Notes: generated by a model not told the origin, from the letters alone. 64,000 nt of DNA from Hyphomicrobiales bacterium (GCA_900473805.1 UCMS01000001.1:124001-188000); one strand, 5' to 3'; shown: positions 18,484-28,883, numbered from the stretch's first letter. Made by a program: numbers and translations.

Positions 18484-18502
18484 CGACATCCTCAGGATGT
18501 CG
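18484..18502. promoter_or_regulatory. Perfect 19-bp inverted repeat upstream of bamE
   Basis: CGACATCCTCAGGATGTCG: two 9-bp arms about a single central base, placed 24 nt before the GTG start of bamE and within the intergenic region shared with the divergent CBP3-type gene. It could be a dimeric operator or a small hairpin in the 5' untranslated region. No U-tract follows, so it is not a terminator. The cognate regulator is unknown. Confidence 0.45.
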
Positions 18503-18526
18503 CCGACAGTCATGGGAGACGCGTGC

Positions 18527-19024
18527 GTGGACATTCGGATTTTTAGAGCGGACAGGAAGCTGATGAACTCGACTGCCGTGGTTCTCGCTCTTGCCCTGGC
18601 CGGACTATCCGGCTGCCAGACCGCCGAAGTGTTCCACAACGGCTATGTCGTCGATCAGGCGGCACTGGACCTGGTGCCGGTCGGCTCCAGCCGCGAACAG
18701 GTGCTCCTGTCGCTCGGCACACCCTCGACCACTGCGACCTTCGACGGCGAGGTCTTCTACTATATCTCCCAGAAGCGCACCCGCTCGGTTGCCTTCATGA
18801 AGCAGAAACTGGTCGAACAGCAGATCCTGGCGATCTATTTCGACAAAGACGGCATCGTCACACAGGAAGCGAACTACACGCTGAAAGACGGCAAGGTCTT
18901 CGATACGATCTCGCGCACGACACCAACCGGTGGCCGCGATCTCACCTTCCTGCAGCAGCTGTTGTCCGGCGGCGGCGGTGCGGCAAACAGCGTCAAGAAC
19001 ATTCTGGGTGGGATGGGCAACTAA
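18527..19024 (+). CDS. bamE: Outer-membrane assembly lipoprotein BamE (SmpA/OmlA)
   Basis: A lipoprotein with lipobox LSGC and a single SmpA/OmlA domain: LVPVGSSREQVLLSLGTPST, then FYYISQKRTRSVAFMKQKLV, and QILAIYFDKDGIVTQEANYT. It is a non-essential part of the BAM complex that inserts beta-barrel proteins into the outer membrane. Two starts are possible: GTG 18527 (GGAG 8 nt upstream) gives a signal peptide with Arg/Lys in the n-region, while ATG 18563 (AGGA 5 nt upstream) gives an uncharged one. I prefer GTG for the signal-peptide charge. A strong terminator follows. Confidence 0.92.
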   Translation: MDIRIFRADRKLMNSTAVVLALALAGLSGCQTAEVFHNGYVVDQAALDLVPVGSSREQVLLSLGTPSTTATFDGEVFYYISQKRTRSVAFMKQKLVEQQILAIYFDKDGIVTQEANYTLKDGKVFDTISRTTPTGGRDLTFLQQLLSGGGGAANSVKNILGGMGN

Positions 19025-19051
19025 GCCTCCTGTCCAGACCGAAAAGAAAGA

Positions 19052-19083
19052 AACCGCGGAAGTCGCCTTCCGCGGTTTTTTTT
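19052..19083. terminator. Rho-independent terminator between bamE and hppA
   Basis: An 11-bp perfect stem AACCGCGGAAG/CTTCCGCGGTT with TCGC loop, followed on the plus strand by eight T. On the minus strand the same hairpin is followed by TTTCTTTCTTTTC, so it probably serves both convergent genes. Confidence 0.92.
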
Positions 19084-19102
19084 GGCTTGAATTAGCCGGG
19101 GC

Positions 19103-21241
19103 TCAGTGAGCAAGGACCGCCAGAAGCAGAAGCGCCACGATGTTGGTGATCTTGATCGCCGGGTTGACGGCCGGACCGGCCGTGTCCTTGTAGGGGTCGC
19201 CGACGGTATCGCCGGTAACTGAGGCCTTGTGGGCGTCAGACCCCTTCAGATGCTTGACGCCGTCCTTGTCGATGAAGCCGTCCTCGAAGCTCTTCTTCGC
19301 GTTGTCCCAGGCGCCGCCGCCCGAGGTCATGGAGATCGCCACGAAGAGGCCGTTGACGATGACACCCAGCAGCGAGGCACCGAGGGCGGCGAAGGCGGAG
19401 GCCTTGGAGCCCGAGATCAACAGCACGCCGAAGTAGACCACGAGCGGCGCCAGCACCGGCAGCAGTGAGGGGATGACCATTTCCCTGATCGCCGCACGGG
19501 TCAGGATATCAACCGCCCGACCGTAATCCGGCTTGTCCGTGCCCTGCATGATACCGGGCTTGTTGCGGAACTGCTGACGCACTTCCTCGACGATCGACCC
19601 GGCCGCGCGACCGACGGCTGTCATGGCGATGCCACCAAAGAGATAGGGAATGAGGCCGCCAAAGATCAGGCCGGCGACGACATATGGGTTCGACAGGTCG
19701 AATGAGATCGTCCCCACATCGGCGAAATAGGAATACTGCGCGCTGTTGGCTGCGAAGTAGGCCAGATCGTTCGAATAGGCGGCGAACAGGACCAGCGCGC
19801 CGAGGCCGGCAGAACCGATTGCATAGCCCTTGGTGACGGCCTTGGTGGTGTTGCCGACCGCGTCAAGCGCATCCGTGGACTTGCGCACTTCGGGCGGCAG
19901 ATGGGACATCTCGGCAATGCCGCCGGCATTGTCGGTGACCGGACCGAAGGCGTCGAGCGCCACGATCATGCCGGCAAGACCCAACATGGTGGTGACGGCG
20001 ATCGCCGTGCCGAAGAGACCGGCGAGCTGGTAGGTCGACACGATGCCACCGACGATGACGATGGCCGGCAGCGCCGTCGATTCCAGTGACACTGCCAGCC
20101 CCTGGATCACGTTGGTGCCGTGGCCGGTGACGGATGCCTGAGCGATCGAGTTCACCGGGCGCTTGTTGGTGCCGGTATAGTATTCGGTGATCACAACGAT
20201 CAGGGCGGTCACGACAAGGCCGAGAATGCCGCAGAGGAACAGGTTCAGACCCGTTATGTCCGTGCCCGCCACAGTGCCGATGGTCCCCCAGCCGACTGTG
20301 AGCGAGGTCGCAAAGGCCAGACCGGCGATCGACAGAAGTCCCGTGACAATCAGACCCTTGTAAAGCGCACCCATGATCGAGCCGTTCGTGCCCAGCTTGA
20401 CGAAGAAGGTGCCAATGATCGACGTGATGATGCAGGCGCCGCAGATCGCAAGCGGATAGACCATAGTGATGTCGAGGGCTGCCGAGCCGGCAAAGAAGAT
20501 CGCTGCGAGAACCATCGTGGCGACAACCGAGACGGCATAGGTCTCGAACAGGTCGGCCGCCATGCCGGCGCAGTCGCCGACATTGTCGCCGACGTTGTCG
20601 GCAATGGTCGCCGGGTTGCGCGGATCGTCTTCCGGAATGCCGGCTTCCACCTTGCCGACGAGGTCGCCACCGACGTCGGCGCCCTTGGTGAAGATACCGC
20701 CGCCGAGACGGGCGAAGATCGAGATCAGCGAAGCGCCGAAGCCGAGCGCGACGAGCGCATCGATGACCTCACGCGAACCGCTCGCATGACCCAGGAATGA
20801 GGTCAACACGTAGAAATAGATGGACACGCCGAGAAGGGCGAGGCCCGCAACCAGCATGCCGGTAATGGCGCCAGACTTGAAGGCAATATCGAGACCCGCC
20901 GCCAGGCTATGGGATGCGGCTTGCGCCGTGCGCACGTTGGCGCGGACCGAGACATGCATGCCGATGAAGCCTGCGGCCCCCGAGAGCACCGCGCCGATCA
21001 GGAAGCCGATCGCTGCCGTGCCGGACAGAAGAAACCATGTAGCAACGAAGACAACCGCTCCGACAATTGCGATGTTCAGGTATTGCCGAGTGAGGTAAGC
21101 CTGAGCACCCTCGCGAATATAGCCTGCAATTTCCTGCATTCGGGCATTGCCCTGGTCGGATGCAAGGACCGAGCGCGTCGCCCAGACCGCGTAAACCACC
21201 GACAGCAACCCGCATAAAATTACGCCTAGAAGAACCGTCAT
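19103..21241 (-). CDS. hppA: Membrane-bound H+-translocating pyrophosphatase, K+-insensitive type
   Basis: A 712-residue protein with ~16 TM helices. It couples hydrolysis of inorganic pyrophosphate to proton pumping across the inner or acidocalcisome membrane. The substrate loop [20 protein letters not shown] and [20 protein letters not shown] are canonical. The second half reads [20 protein letters not shown]: the Lys after GNTT and the following Thr are the pair that marks K+-independent enzymes (K+-dependent ones have Ala there). GGGAGGG 9 nt upstream supports ATG 21241 rather than the 11-codon longer frame. Confidence 0.97.
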   Translation of the reverse strand: MTVLLGVILCGLLSVVYAVWATRSVLASDQGNARMQEIAGYIREGAQAYLTRQYLNIAIVGAVVFVATWFLLSGTAAIGFLIGAVLSGAAGFIGMHVSVRANVRTAQAASHSLAAGLDIAFKSGAITGMLVAGLALLGVSIYFYVLTSFLGHASGSREVIDALVALGFGASLISIFARLGGGIFTKGADVGGDLVGKVEAGIPEDDPRNPATIADNVGDNVGDCAGMAADLFETYAVSVVATMVLAAIFFAGSAALDITMVYPLAICGACIITSIIGTFFVKLGTNGSIMGALYKGLIVTGLLSIAGLAFATSLTVGWGTIGTVAGTDITGLNLFLCGILGLVVTALIVVITEYYTGTNKRPVNSIAQASVTGHGTNVIQGLAVSLESTALPAIVIVGGIVSTYQLAGLFGTAIAVTTMLGLAGMIVALDAFGPVTDNAGGIAEMSHLPPEVRKSTDALDAVGNTTKAVTKGYAIGSAGLGALVLFAAYSNDLAYFAANSAQYSYFADVGTISFDLSNPYVVAGLIFGGLIPYLFGGIAMTAVGRAAGSIVEEVRQQFRNKPGIMQGTDKPDYGRAVDILTRAAIREMVIPSLLPVLAPLVVYFGVLLISGSKASAFAALGASLLGVIVNGLFVAISMTSGGGAWDNAKKSFEDGFIDKDGVKHLKGSDAHKASVTGDTVGDPYKDTAGPAVNPAIKITNIVALLLLAVLAH

Positions 21242-21394
21242 TCGCAATACCCTCCCGTATTGCCCGCGCCTCACTCATCGCGGGCGGTGTCACGCAGACT
21301 CGGGCCCCCTCCTCCGAGACCCGTCGACGCGAGGCGAGATTGCGTCGCGCTTTTCGTGCCGTCAAGAGCGCATATTTTGCGTTGCGGAGGGAAC

Positions 21395-22621
21395 TCAGGC
21401 CGCTTTGCGGGAGACTGCGCGCAGTTGCAGCAGGATCAGAACAAGGCAGAGCAGCGTCACCGGCCAGACCAGGAGGTTCATCACCGACCAGCCATAGGCG
21501 GTGAAGACCTTGCCCGAGGAGAAGGAAGACAACGCCACCGTCGAGAAGAGGATGATGTCGTGGAAGCCCTGGACCTTGTCGGCCTCGGAGGGGCGATAGC
21601 TGGAGGCAACGATGGCGGTCGCACCAATGAAACCGAAGTTCCAGCCAATGCCGAGCAGGACGAGTGCGCCCCAGAAATTCCAGAGCTCAATGCCCCAGTG
21701 AGCGACAACGGCGCAGGCCATCAGAATGAGCAGACCCGCCGCGACGATCTTCTCAGGGCCGAAGCGTCCGATCAGCACGCCGGTGAAGAAACTCGGCGCG
21801 AACATCGCGATCACATGCCACTGGATGCCCAGGGTTGCGAGATCCGATGAGAAGCCGCAACCGACGACCATGGCGAGCGGCGCACCGGTCATCATGAAGG
21901 TCATCAGGGCATAGGTGCCGATGCCGCAGACCATCCCGGTCATGAAGCGCTGGGTCATGACAATCTCGCGCAAGGGTCGGGTGGGTTCGTTCGCAGTGCC
22001 TGCCTTGCTGACCAGCGGCGGCAGCTTCAGGAAAAAGAGAACGGCGATCGCACACAGCAAGAGCGGCACGAGGCCGAGAAACGCGCCGGCAAACGTTACG
22101 GGGGCGAGCGCATCTTTCAGCCAGATGGCGATCTGAGGACCGGCAATAGCAGAGACGATACCGGCCGCGAGAATCCAGGAAATCGCTTTACCCTTGTAAA
22201 AACTCGGAGAAGCATCGGCTGCCGCGAAGCGGATTTTCTGGGTAAAGCCGCCGGAGAGGCCCATCAGCACCAGGGCGAAGGCGAAGAGCCAGAAGTCGGA
22301 GCGGATGAGAGCAAAGGCTGCCAGCGCACTGCCGAGTGCTCCGGCAAGCGCGCCGAGCATGAAGCTTTCGCGACGACCGAGAAAGCGCGAAGCGGTTGCC
22401 ACCGCAATGGCGCCAGCCGCAACGCCGATGTTGAATCCGGTGAGCGGAGCGGTCGCGAGCGACTTGTCGGCGCCGAGCATCTGGAAGCCGGCGAGCCCGC
22501 CGACCGCGAAGGCGAGCGGCGGGGCCGAACCCAGGATCGCCTGGGCGACAGCGAGCAGACCAACATTGCGCCTGGCTGCCGACAATTGTCCATCCAGCCC
22601 TGCCAGCGCCGCTCCGCTCAT
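21395..22621 (-). CDS. Major facilitator superfamily transporter (12 TM)
   Basis: A 408-residue protein with 12 hydrophobic helices. The first cytoplasmic loop (SRFLGRRESFMLGALAGALG) is the MFS motif-A position, and loop 8-9 has LIGRFGPEKIVAAGLL. It starts MSGAALAGLDGQLSAARRN after AAGGTGAG. The helix 1 region LGSAPPLAFAVGGLAGFQML is like the YcaD/drug-efflux or uncharacterised MFS group of rhizobia; the substrate cannot be told. It is 10 nt downstream of nusB on the same strand and probably belongs to the ribH-nusB transcript. Confidence 0.88.
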   Translation of the reverse strand: MSGAALAGLDGQLSAARRNVGLLAVAQAILGSAPPLAFAVGGLAGFQMLGADKSLATAPLTGFNIGVAAGAIAVATASRFLGRRESFMLGALAGALGSALAAFALIRSDFWLFAFALVLMGLSGGFTQKIRFAAADASPSFYKGKAISWILAAGIVSAIAGPQIAIWLKDALAPVTFAGAFLGLVPLLLCAIAVLFFLKLPPLVSKAGTANEPTRPLREIVMTQRFMTGMVCGIGTYALMTFMMTGAPLAMVVGCGFSSDLATLGIQWHVIAMFAPSFFTGVLIGRFGPEKIVAAGLLILMACAVVAHWGIELWNFWGALVLLGIGWNFGFIGATAIVASSYRPSEADKVQGFHDIILFSTVALSSFSSGKVFTAYGWSVMNLLVWPVTLLCLVLILLQLRAVSRKAA

Positions 22622-22631
22622 GTCACTCACC

Positions 22632-23111
22632 TTATTTCTGCGCCGGAGCGCGAACCTGCTTTGCAATCCGGTCGAGAACGGCATTGACCAGTCTCGGCTC
22701 GTCTTCGGGGAAGAAGGCCTGAGCGATCTCGACATATTCCGTTACTATGACCGCGATGGGCACATCCTTGCGCTCGATCAATTCGAAAGCGCCGGCACGC
22801 AGGATGGCGCGAACCGTGCTGTCCATGCGCGACAGGGACCAATCGTCCTGCAGAGCCTGGCGGATCAAAGGATCGATCTTCGTCTGGTCGCGCACGACAC
22901 CGGCGACGATCGATCGGAACCAGGAGGCATCCGCCTTCAGATAGGTTTCCCCGTCGACTTCCTGGCCGAGCCTGTGGCTCTCGTATTCGGCCACGACTTC
23001 GAGCACGCCGGAGCCGGCGATGTCCATCTGGTAGAGGGCCTGCACGGCTGCGAGACGTGCTGCGCCGCGCTGGTTTGCCGGCTTCACCGGATGCTTGCTT
23101 TCGTCCGACAT
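22632..23111 (-). CDS. nusB: Transcription antitermination factor NusB
   Basis: A 159-residue all-helical RNA-binding protein. Signatures are [19 protein letters not shown] at the N-terminus, [20 protein letters not shown] in the middle, and [20 protein letters not shown] near the end. It binds boxA RNA with NusE (S10) to prevent termination in rRNA operons. The start is ATG 23111, which follows the ribH stop by 3 nt (a GTG lies between). The ribH-nusB pair is the standard arrangement. Confidence 0.96.
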   Translation of the reverse strand: MSDESKHPVKPANQRGAARLAAVQALYQMDIAGSGVLEVVAEYESHRLGQEVDGETYLKADASWFRSIVAGVVRDQTKIDPLIRQALQDDWSLSRMDSTVRAILRAGAFELIERKDVPIAVIVTEYVEIAQAFFPEDEPRLVNAVLDRIAKQVRAPAQK

Positions 23112-23114
23112 CAC

Positions 23115-23573
23115 TCAGCCACCCAGCTTCTTCTTCAACGCGATCATCGAGAGCGCAGCGCGGGCGGCAAAGCCGCCTTTGTCCTTATCGGAGCGGCGAA
23201 CACGGGCCCAGGCCTGATCGTCGTTCTCGACCGTCATGATGCCATTGCCGATCGCCAGGGATTCTGAAACCGCCAGGTCCATGAGGGCGCGTGAGGATTC
23301 ATTGGCAACGATGTCGAAATGATAGGTTTCACCACGGATAACCATGCCGAGGGCGACGAAGCCGTCGTACTGGGTGCCGTCATCATCGGCCGCATCGAGC
23401 GCCATGGCGATGGCCGGCGGGATCTCCAGCGCGCCGGGCACCGTGATGATGTCATAGGTGGCGCCGGCCTCTTCGAGGGCGAATTTCGCGCCGTCCAGAA
23501 GAGCGTCCGACATGTCGTCATAGAAGCGTGCCTCGACGATCAGCAAATGCGGCGACGCCGTCTTGTTTACCAT
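23115..23573 (-). CDS. ribH: 6,7-dimethyl-8-ribityllumazine synthase
   Basis: A 152-residue enzyme of riboflavin synthesis. It condenses 5-amino-6-ribitylaminouracil with 3,4-dihydroxy-2-butanone 4-phosphate. Family motifs are [58 protein letters not shown] (catalytic His in TYHFD) and [14 protein letters not shown]. Rhizobia often hold two lumazine synthases; this is the one paired with nusB. No FMN riboswitch is visible upstream. A riboflavin synthase (ribE) gene is not found between ribH and ribD. Confidence 0.96.
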   Translation of the reverse strand: MVNKTASPHLLIVEARFYDDMSDALLDGAKFALEEAGATYDIITVPGALEIPPAIAMALDAADDDGTQYDGFVALGMVIRGETYHFDIVANESSRALMDLAVSESLAIGNGIMTVENDDQAWARVRRSDKDKGGFAARAALSMIALKKKLGG

Positions 23574-23901
23574 GGTCAGATCCTGATCCTGAATGTGATT
23601 GCGGCGCTTCGGCCGCCAGAAACGCGGTCAAACCATGCTGTATCCCGGAAGGCAAGCATTTTTCGGTCAGGGCAGATGCAGCGGTAATGCACGCCCGGAC
23701 AAACCGGACGGGGAACGAAGCGAAGGATCTTGTTCCGGGCGCCCTAATATAGGCCGAAATCAGGCAGGCCGCATGACAAATGTTTAATGAAATTCAGGCA
23801 CTTAATGTCTGGAAACGGCCACAATCCGACACCAGCTTCAGTCTTGCAAGCGAGCGACGGAATTCCCCGCCATCGCAAACATCCTCGAAAGGAACAGGAC
23901 C
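23574..23901. other. Gene-free stretch between ribH and a divergent secreted-protein gene
   Basis: About 330 bp that must hold the ribH-nusB promoter (minus) and the promoter of the 120-aa secreted protein (plus). I see no conserved FMN-riboswitch boxes on either strand and no believable small gene. Short inverted repeats (GGAAC...TTGTTCC at 23710-23736; GGGCGCCC at 23737-23744) are present but unremarkable. Confidence 0.6.
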
Positions 23902-24264
23902 ATGAATCGCTTTGCAACAATCTTCAGTGCCACTGCCCTTACTGCCATCGCTTTCGGTGCTGACGCCTATGCCGCCATGCCTGCTGCGGCCACGGCTTCC
24001 CAACAGCAGATCGAAAACACGATCACGAAGCTCTCGCCGAATGCCTACAACGTCATCCGGCTCGACTCCTTGCGGACCCACGACACGGCGAAGGAGCAGT
24101 ACGGGAATGTCATGCCGACATCCCAGGAGGCTCGCCTGGTTCAGGCTTCGGTGATCGCCAACCCGGCGCTTGCCCGCAAACTGCAGGCAGACAAGGTCGA
24201 GTTGGAAAACATCGTGGGCGCCGAACAGGCTGTCGACGGAAGTGTGACCTTCTACCTCCGCTGA
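23902..24264 (+). CDS. Secreted hypothetical protein, 120 aa
   Basis: Has a Sec signal (MNRFATIFSATALTAIAFGADAYA, cleavage after AYA) followed by an alpha-helical mature part with no Cys. The ribosome site AGGAAC is ~8 nt before ATG 23902. The mature protein contains AYNVIRLDSLRTHDTAKEQY and ends SVTFYLR. I do not recognise a family, although several related short periplasmic proteins are familiar in Rhizobium. It is divergent from ribH and is followed by a GC-rich hairpin. Confidence 0.65.
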   Translation: MNRFATIFSATALTAIAFGADAYAAMPAAATASQQQIENTITKLSPNAYNVIRLDSLRTHDTAKEQYGNVMPTSQEARLVQASVIANPALARKLQADKVELENIVGAEQAVDGSVTFYLR

Positions 24265-24298
24265 CCCTTCTCTCTCTCGATCATCGCAAACGCCATGG

Positions 24299-24326
24299 AA
24301 GTCCCCGCGCCGCCACGCGGGGACTT
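24299..24326 (+). terminator. GC-rich hairpin after the 120-aa secreted protein gene
   Basis: An 11-bp perfect stem AAGTCCCCGCG/CGCGGGGACTT with a 6-nt loop, 35 nt after the stop codon. The T run after the stem is weak (TTTGCC overlaps the stem end), so it may act as a moderate terminator or RNA-stabilising hairpin. Confidence 0.6.
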
Positions 24327-24427
24327 TGCCTATCTCATGGACCTCAGGAACAATTGACCGGGATTGCGTGTTTCCGATGCACGAAGGAGCCGCTCACGCT
24401 TCTTCATCCCAGGAAAAGGAGGCTGTC

Positions 24428-24505
24428 ATGGGTCGTGGTATTCTGATGTGGCTGGTCGGCGTGCCGATCCCGATCATCATTCTCATTTTGTTGTTCTGGC
24501 GCTAA
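24428..24505 (+). CDS. 25-aa hydrophobic small protein (MGRGILMWLVG type)
   Basis: The product is MGRGILMWLVGVPIPIIILI plus LLFWR: one TM helix broken by a Pro-x-Pro. A strong AAGGAGG site (24416-24422) lies 5 nt before the ATG. I recall very similar MGRG(I/L)LLWL(I/L)G(I/V)P(I/L)PII proteins in many proteobacteria, where they are left as hypothetical. Its TAA stop and the TAG stop of convergent ribD share the four bases CTAA at 24502-24505. Function unknown. Confidence 0.7.
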   Translation: MGRGILMWLVGVPIPIIILILLFWR

Positions 24506-25590
24506 AGCCAGGCAGATACCGGCAGCCGCTCCAGGACTTGCCGGTGATCCCGGCCAATCGTCTTCTCCTCCAGGAGAGCAAATCCGGCCGGTCGATGGTC
24601 ACGGGTGATGGGCGATGCAATGCCGCCCTCACCGATCACGATATCGCCCGTGTAAAGATGGATCGCGTCAACCATTCCCTGCGCCAGCAGGTCGGTTGCA
24701 ACTCGCGCCCCTCCTTCGACCATCAAAGACGAGACGCCACGCGCGCCCAGCGCATGCAACAAAGGCTCAAGGCCTGCCGTCTCGACAATTTCCACTCCCA
24801 TCTCCTCCAAAAGTTTGCGATTCCCTGTCGCAGACGGTGCGACCGCAAGAAGGACAGGAACGTCGCGTGCCGTGCCGGCGAGCCTGGAGGTGGGCGAGAG
24901 TTCAGCGCGACGATCAAGGACAATTCGCAACGGCGATGCGTGTTCGAGACCGGCGAGCCTGACGGTCAGTTCCGGGTCATCAGCGTTTGCAGTGCCGATC
25001 CCGACCATGATCGCATCGCTGGCCGCGCGCATCCGGTGCACTTCCGTGCGCGACTCCGCCCCGGTGATCGCGATCTGGCCGGCCCCGAGGCGGCCCAACA
25101 TGCCATCGGCGGAAACGGCAAGCTTCAGAGTCACTTGCGGACGGCCCTTCGTTTGGCGCGTGAGATAGCCGCCCATGGCACGGCGGGCTTCCTTCTGAAG
25201 AATTCCGATGGTCACTTCGATATCGGCATCGGCCAAGATCTTGAGTCCCTGACCGGAGACGCGTGGATCCGGATCGGCAACGGCCACGACGACACGGGCA
25301 ATTCCGCTCGCAACGATCGCGTTCGCACAGGGCGGCGTCTTGCCGTGATGAGAACAGGGTTCGAGCGTGACATAGGCCGTCGCGCCCCTCGCCTCTTCGC
25401 CCGCTTCCGCGAGTGCCTGAGGCTCCGCATGCGGACGCCCGCCCTGCGCGGTAACGCCACGACCAACAATGCGGCCGTCCTTCACGATCAGGCAACCGAC
25501 GGAGGGATTGGAGCCGGTGCGCCCGACATGCGTGAGAGACAGCGCGATCGCTTCGCGCATGAAGGCTTCGTCGATCGCCGTGATCGACAC
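24502..25590 (-). CDS. ribD: Bifunctional deaminase/reductase of riboflavin synthesis
   Basis: A 362-residue two-domain enzyme. The N-terminal cytidine-deaminase-like domain has the zinc motif GRPHAEPQAL (~residues 50) and LEPCSHHGKTPPCANAIVAS (~75-95). The C-terminal RibD_C reductase begins RPQVTLKLAVSADGMLG and has AIMVGIGTANADDPELTVR and LMVEGGARVATDLL. It carries out the deamination and NADPH reduction steps after GTP cyclohydrolase II. It is 3 nt downstream of nrdR; the nrdR-ribD order is standard in proteobacteria. It overlaps the 25-aa gene tail to tail by 3 bases. Confidence 0.96.
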   Translation of the reverse strand: MSITAIDEAFMREAIALSLTHVGRTGSNPSVGCLIVKDGRIVGRGVTAQGGRPHAEPQALAEAGEEARGATAYVTLEPCSHHGKTPPCANAIVASGIARVVVAVADPDPRVSGQGLKILADADIEVTIGILQKEARRAMGGYLTRQTKGRPQVTLKLAVSADGMLGRLGAGQIAITGAESRTEVHRMRAASDAIMVGIGTANADDPELTVRLAGLEHASPLRIVLDRRAELSPTSRLAGTARDVPVLLAVAPSATGNRKLLEEMGVEIVETAGLEPLLHALGARGVSSLMVEGGARVATDLLAQGMVDAIHLYTGDIVIGEGGIASPITRDHRPAGFALLEEKTIGRDHRQVLERLPVSAWL

Positions 25591-25593
25591 GAC

Positions 25594-26070
25594 CTAGTCC
25601 GCGACGCTATCGCGCGAGATCTTGGCATTGATCTCGGCAATGACGTTTTCGAAGTCTTCTGCGTGCGAGAAGTCGCGGTAGACGGAGGCGTAGCGCACGA
25701 ATGCCACGTCATCGAGCGTCTTCAGGGCTTCGAGCACCTGCAGGCCGATTTCTTCCGAGGAGATTTCCGTTTCGCCCGAACTTTCCAGGCGGCGGACGAT
25801 GCCGGAGACGGCGCGCTCGATGCGCTCGTTGTCGACCGGCCGCTTGCGCAGCGCAATCTGAAAAGAACGAACCAGCTTGTCTCGGGCGAAGGGGGCCTTG
25901 CGGCCCGTCTTCTTCAGGACCATCAGCTCACGCAGCTGGACCCGTTCGAACGTCGTGAAGCGACCGCCGCAATCCGGGCAGATGCGCCGCCGGCGGATGG
26001 AGGTGTTGTCCTCCGCCGGTCGCGAATCCTTGACCTGAGTCTCGTCCGAGCCACAAAAAGGGCAGCGCAT
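25594..26070 (-). CDS. nrdR: Transcriptional repressor NrdR
   Basis: A 158-residue repressor of ribonucleotide reductase genes. The N-terminal zinc ribbon is [13 protein letters not shown] with [19 protein letters not shown] (two CxxC pairs, residues 3-34), followed by an ATP-cone from ~45: [20 protein letters not shown] and [20 protein letters not shown]. Binding of dATP or ATP sets DNA affinity for NrdR boxes upstream of nrd operons. It lies 12 nt after glyA and just before ribD. Confidence 0.97.
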   Translation of the reverse strand: MRCPFCGSDETQVKDSRPAEDNTSIRRRRICPDCGGRFTTFERVQLRELMVLKKTGRKAPFARDKLVRSFQIALRKRPVDNERIERAVSGIVRRLESSGETEISSEEIGLQVLEALKTLDDVAFVRYASVYRDFSHAEDFENVIAEINAKISRDSVAD

Positions 26071-26082
26071 CAGCCGTCGACC

Positions 26083-27372
<1,290 letters not shown>

Positions 27373-27499
27373 GATCGCTGGCTCCTCAAAAGCGTTTGAT
27401 GCTGTGGGGTCTTAAACTTCCACAGTCACGAGAGCAATACGGAGAACGACATTTGCGGATCAATTGGCGCGCAGAGGCGAATGGCCGCAATCCCCTTGA

Positions 27500-27823
27500 T
27501 CAGGCTGGACGGAGATCCATGCAACCATTGCGCAAAGCGGGCAGGACGATCCAGGCGCCGTTTGCGTAGAGCTCGCGTACGAAGGCGGCATCTGGCGCCG
27601 TGACCACCGTCCGACCATTGCCGGCGCGCAGGATACCGGCTCCGTCGGGGAGCCGGGTCGGCATATCGGGACCGAGGACGAGGACGGCGGGGTCGACAGG
27701 GCCGAATGCCGCCGTTGCTCCAACGATGACGGAGAACCAGCCTATGGGAATGGCAAGCAGGATGCCGGTGGTCCGCACCGCCCTGCCCCAGCCCTTTCGA
27801 GGCGTCCCGGGGTCAGTAGTCAT
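27500..27823 (-). CDS. Hypothetical membrane-anchored protein, 107 aa (last gene of FAD-oxidase operon)
   Basis: Starts at ATG 27823 inside the end of the upstream gene (11-nt overlap). After a basic N-terminus (TPRKGWGRAVRTTG) there is one TM helix ILLAIPIGWFSVIVGATAAF (~21-40), then a soluble domain with RLPDGAGILRAGNGRTVVTA and YANGAWIVLPALRNGCMDLR. The tail reads like a small, exported regulator or subunit with one Cys. I do not recognise a family. Translational coupling suggests that it works with the upstream 356-aa protein. Confidence 0.6.
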   Translation of the reverse strand: MTTDPGTPRKGWGRAVRTTGILLAIPIGWFSVIVGATAAFGPVDPAVLVLGPDMPTRLPDGAGILRAGNGRTVVTAPDAAFVRELYANGAWIVLPALRNGCMDLRPA

Positions 27824-28883
27824 AGACATGTTCCAGTTCGAGGCCTGCGGCACCGAGTTCGTCGAACAGCGCCGGAAGACCGCGGACCTTGGCCTGGAGC
27901 AACAGACGGCGACCGGCAAACCCATCGCGGTTGATGTCGACAATCCTCGTTGCAAAGCCGAGCTGACTTGGAACGGAGGCGCCAAGCGCGGACACCATGA
28001 TGTCGTCGTTGCCGGCAATTTCCATCACGGTGCCTTTGCGGGCCGCAATCTGCTGCAGGATGACGGTGAAGGCCCGGTAGCGCGGAGTTTCGATTAGGAC
28101 GCCATCCGCGCCCTGATCGGCGATCACGGTCACTCCAGAAATCGCCTGGAGATCGGCGACCGACAAGCCGGAGACGAGTGAGCGGATGGTCAGCTGTGCC
28201 TGGCCGGTCGCGGCCACCGCGCCAGCTATCACGTCGGCATAAGCGGCCTTCGCCTTCCACTCCCCGCCAAGGGCGAGCCGGCGCTCCCAGCTGCGCAGCG
28301 AGGTGACCGGTTCGGCCCAGAACTTTTCCACAGCGCCGTCGAAATCGTATTTGTACCAGGGCGTCTGGTGCAGGAACTGGCCATAATCTTCGGCCATCTC
28401 GGCGGCATAGCGGTCCTGAGGGGACTTCTCAGGCCCGCGGACGAGCGCGAAGAGACGTCCAACGGTTTCTTCATAGAGCGCCTTCATGCCCATTTCGAGC
28501 GTGAAGCTCACGCCGATGACATGGATGGTGCGCCGGGTGGCGACATCGGCGCCGCCGTGACGATCGGCCGCGCGGTTCAACGCGCAAAAAGACGCCCAGA
28601 AGCCAACGACACTCCGCGTGTAACCGAATTCATGTTCGTCGCCCGTCTTCAGGACATTGGCGAGGCCCTCATAGGCATAGACGATGTGCCACTCGGGATA
28701 TGTGAGATAGCTGTTTGCCTCCGCGCGCAGGAAGGCGGAATCGGTCATCTTTGGCGTGAACGTGGCCTGCTCCGGCTCGGCGGTGCAGAAGGTCTCGATA
28801 TACCCAACGGGTGCCAGCAGCAGCAGGACCAAAAGGACGAGCAAAAGCGCGAGCCATTTTGCAAGGCGCAGCATCTTCCGCAT
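27813..28883 (-). CDS. Hypothetical protein with N-terminal membrane anchor, 356 aa
   Basis: A single N-terminal TM helix (WLALLLVLLVLLLLAPVGYI) is followed by a periplasmic domain. Early parts include RAEANSYLTYPEWHIVYAYE and YTRSVVGFWASFCALNRAAD; the TYPEWHIVYAYE stretch is distinctive. The C-terminal ~150 residues (ISGVTVIADQGADGVLIETP, RYRAFTVILQQIAARKGTVM) look like an alpha/beta domain. I do not know the family. Its ATG follows directly on the TGA of the preceding membrane-protein gene, and it overlaps the next gene by 11 nt, so the operon is tightly coupled. Confidence 0.7.
   Translation of the reverse strand: MRKMLRLAKWLALLLVLLVLLLLAPVGYIETFCTAEPEQATFTPKMTDSAFLRAEANSYLTYPEWHIVYAYEGLANVLKTGDEHEFGYTRSVVGFWASFCALNRAADRHGGADVATRRTIHVIGVSFTLEMGMKALYEETVGRLFALVRGPEKSPQDRYAAEMAEDYGQFLHQTPWYKYDFDGAVEKFWAEPVTSLRSWERRLALGGEWKAKAAYADVIAGAVAATGQAQLTIRSLVSGLSVADLQAISGVTVIADQGADGVLIETPRYRAFTVILQQIAARKGTVMEIAGNDDIMVSALGASVPSQLGFATRIVDINRDGFAGRRLLLQAKVRGLPALFDELGAAGLELEHVYDY

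Noticed and set aside
23574-23901. FMN riboswitch upstream of ribH
   Set aside because: None of the conserved RFN boxes could be found on either strand by eye.
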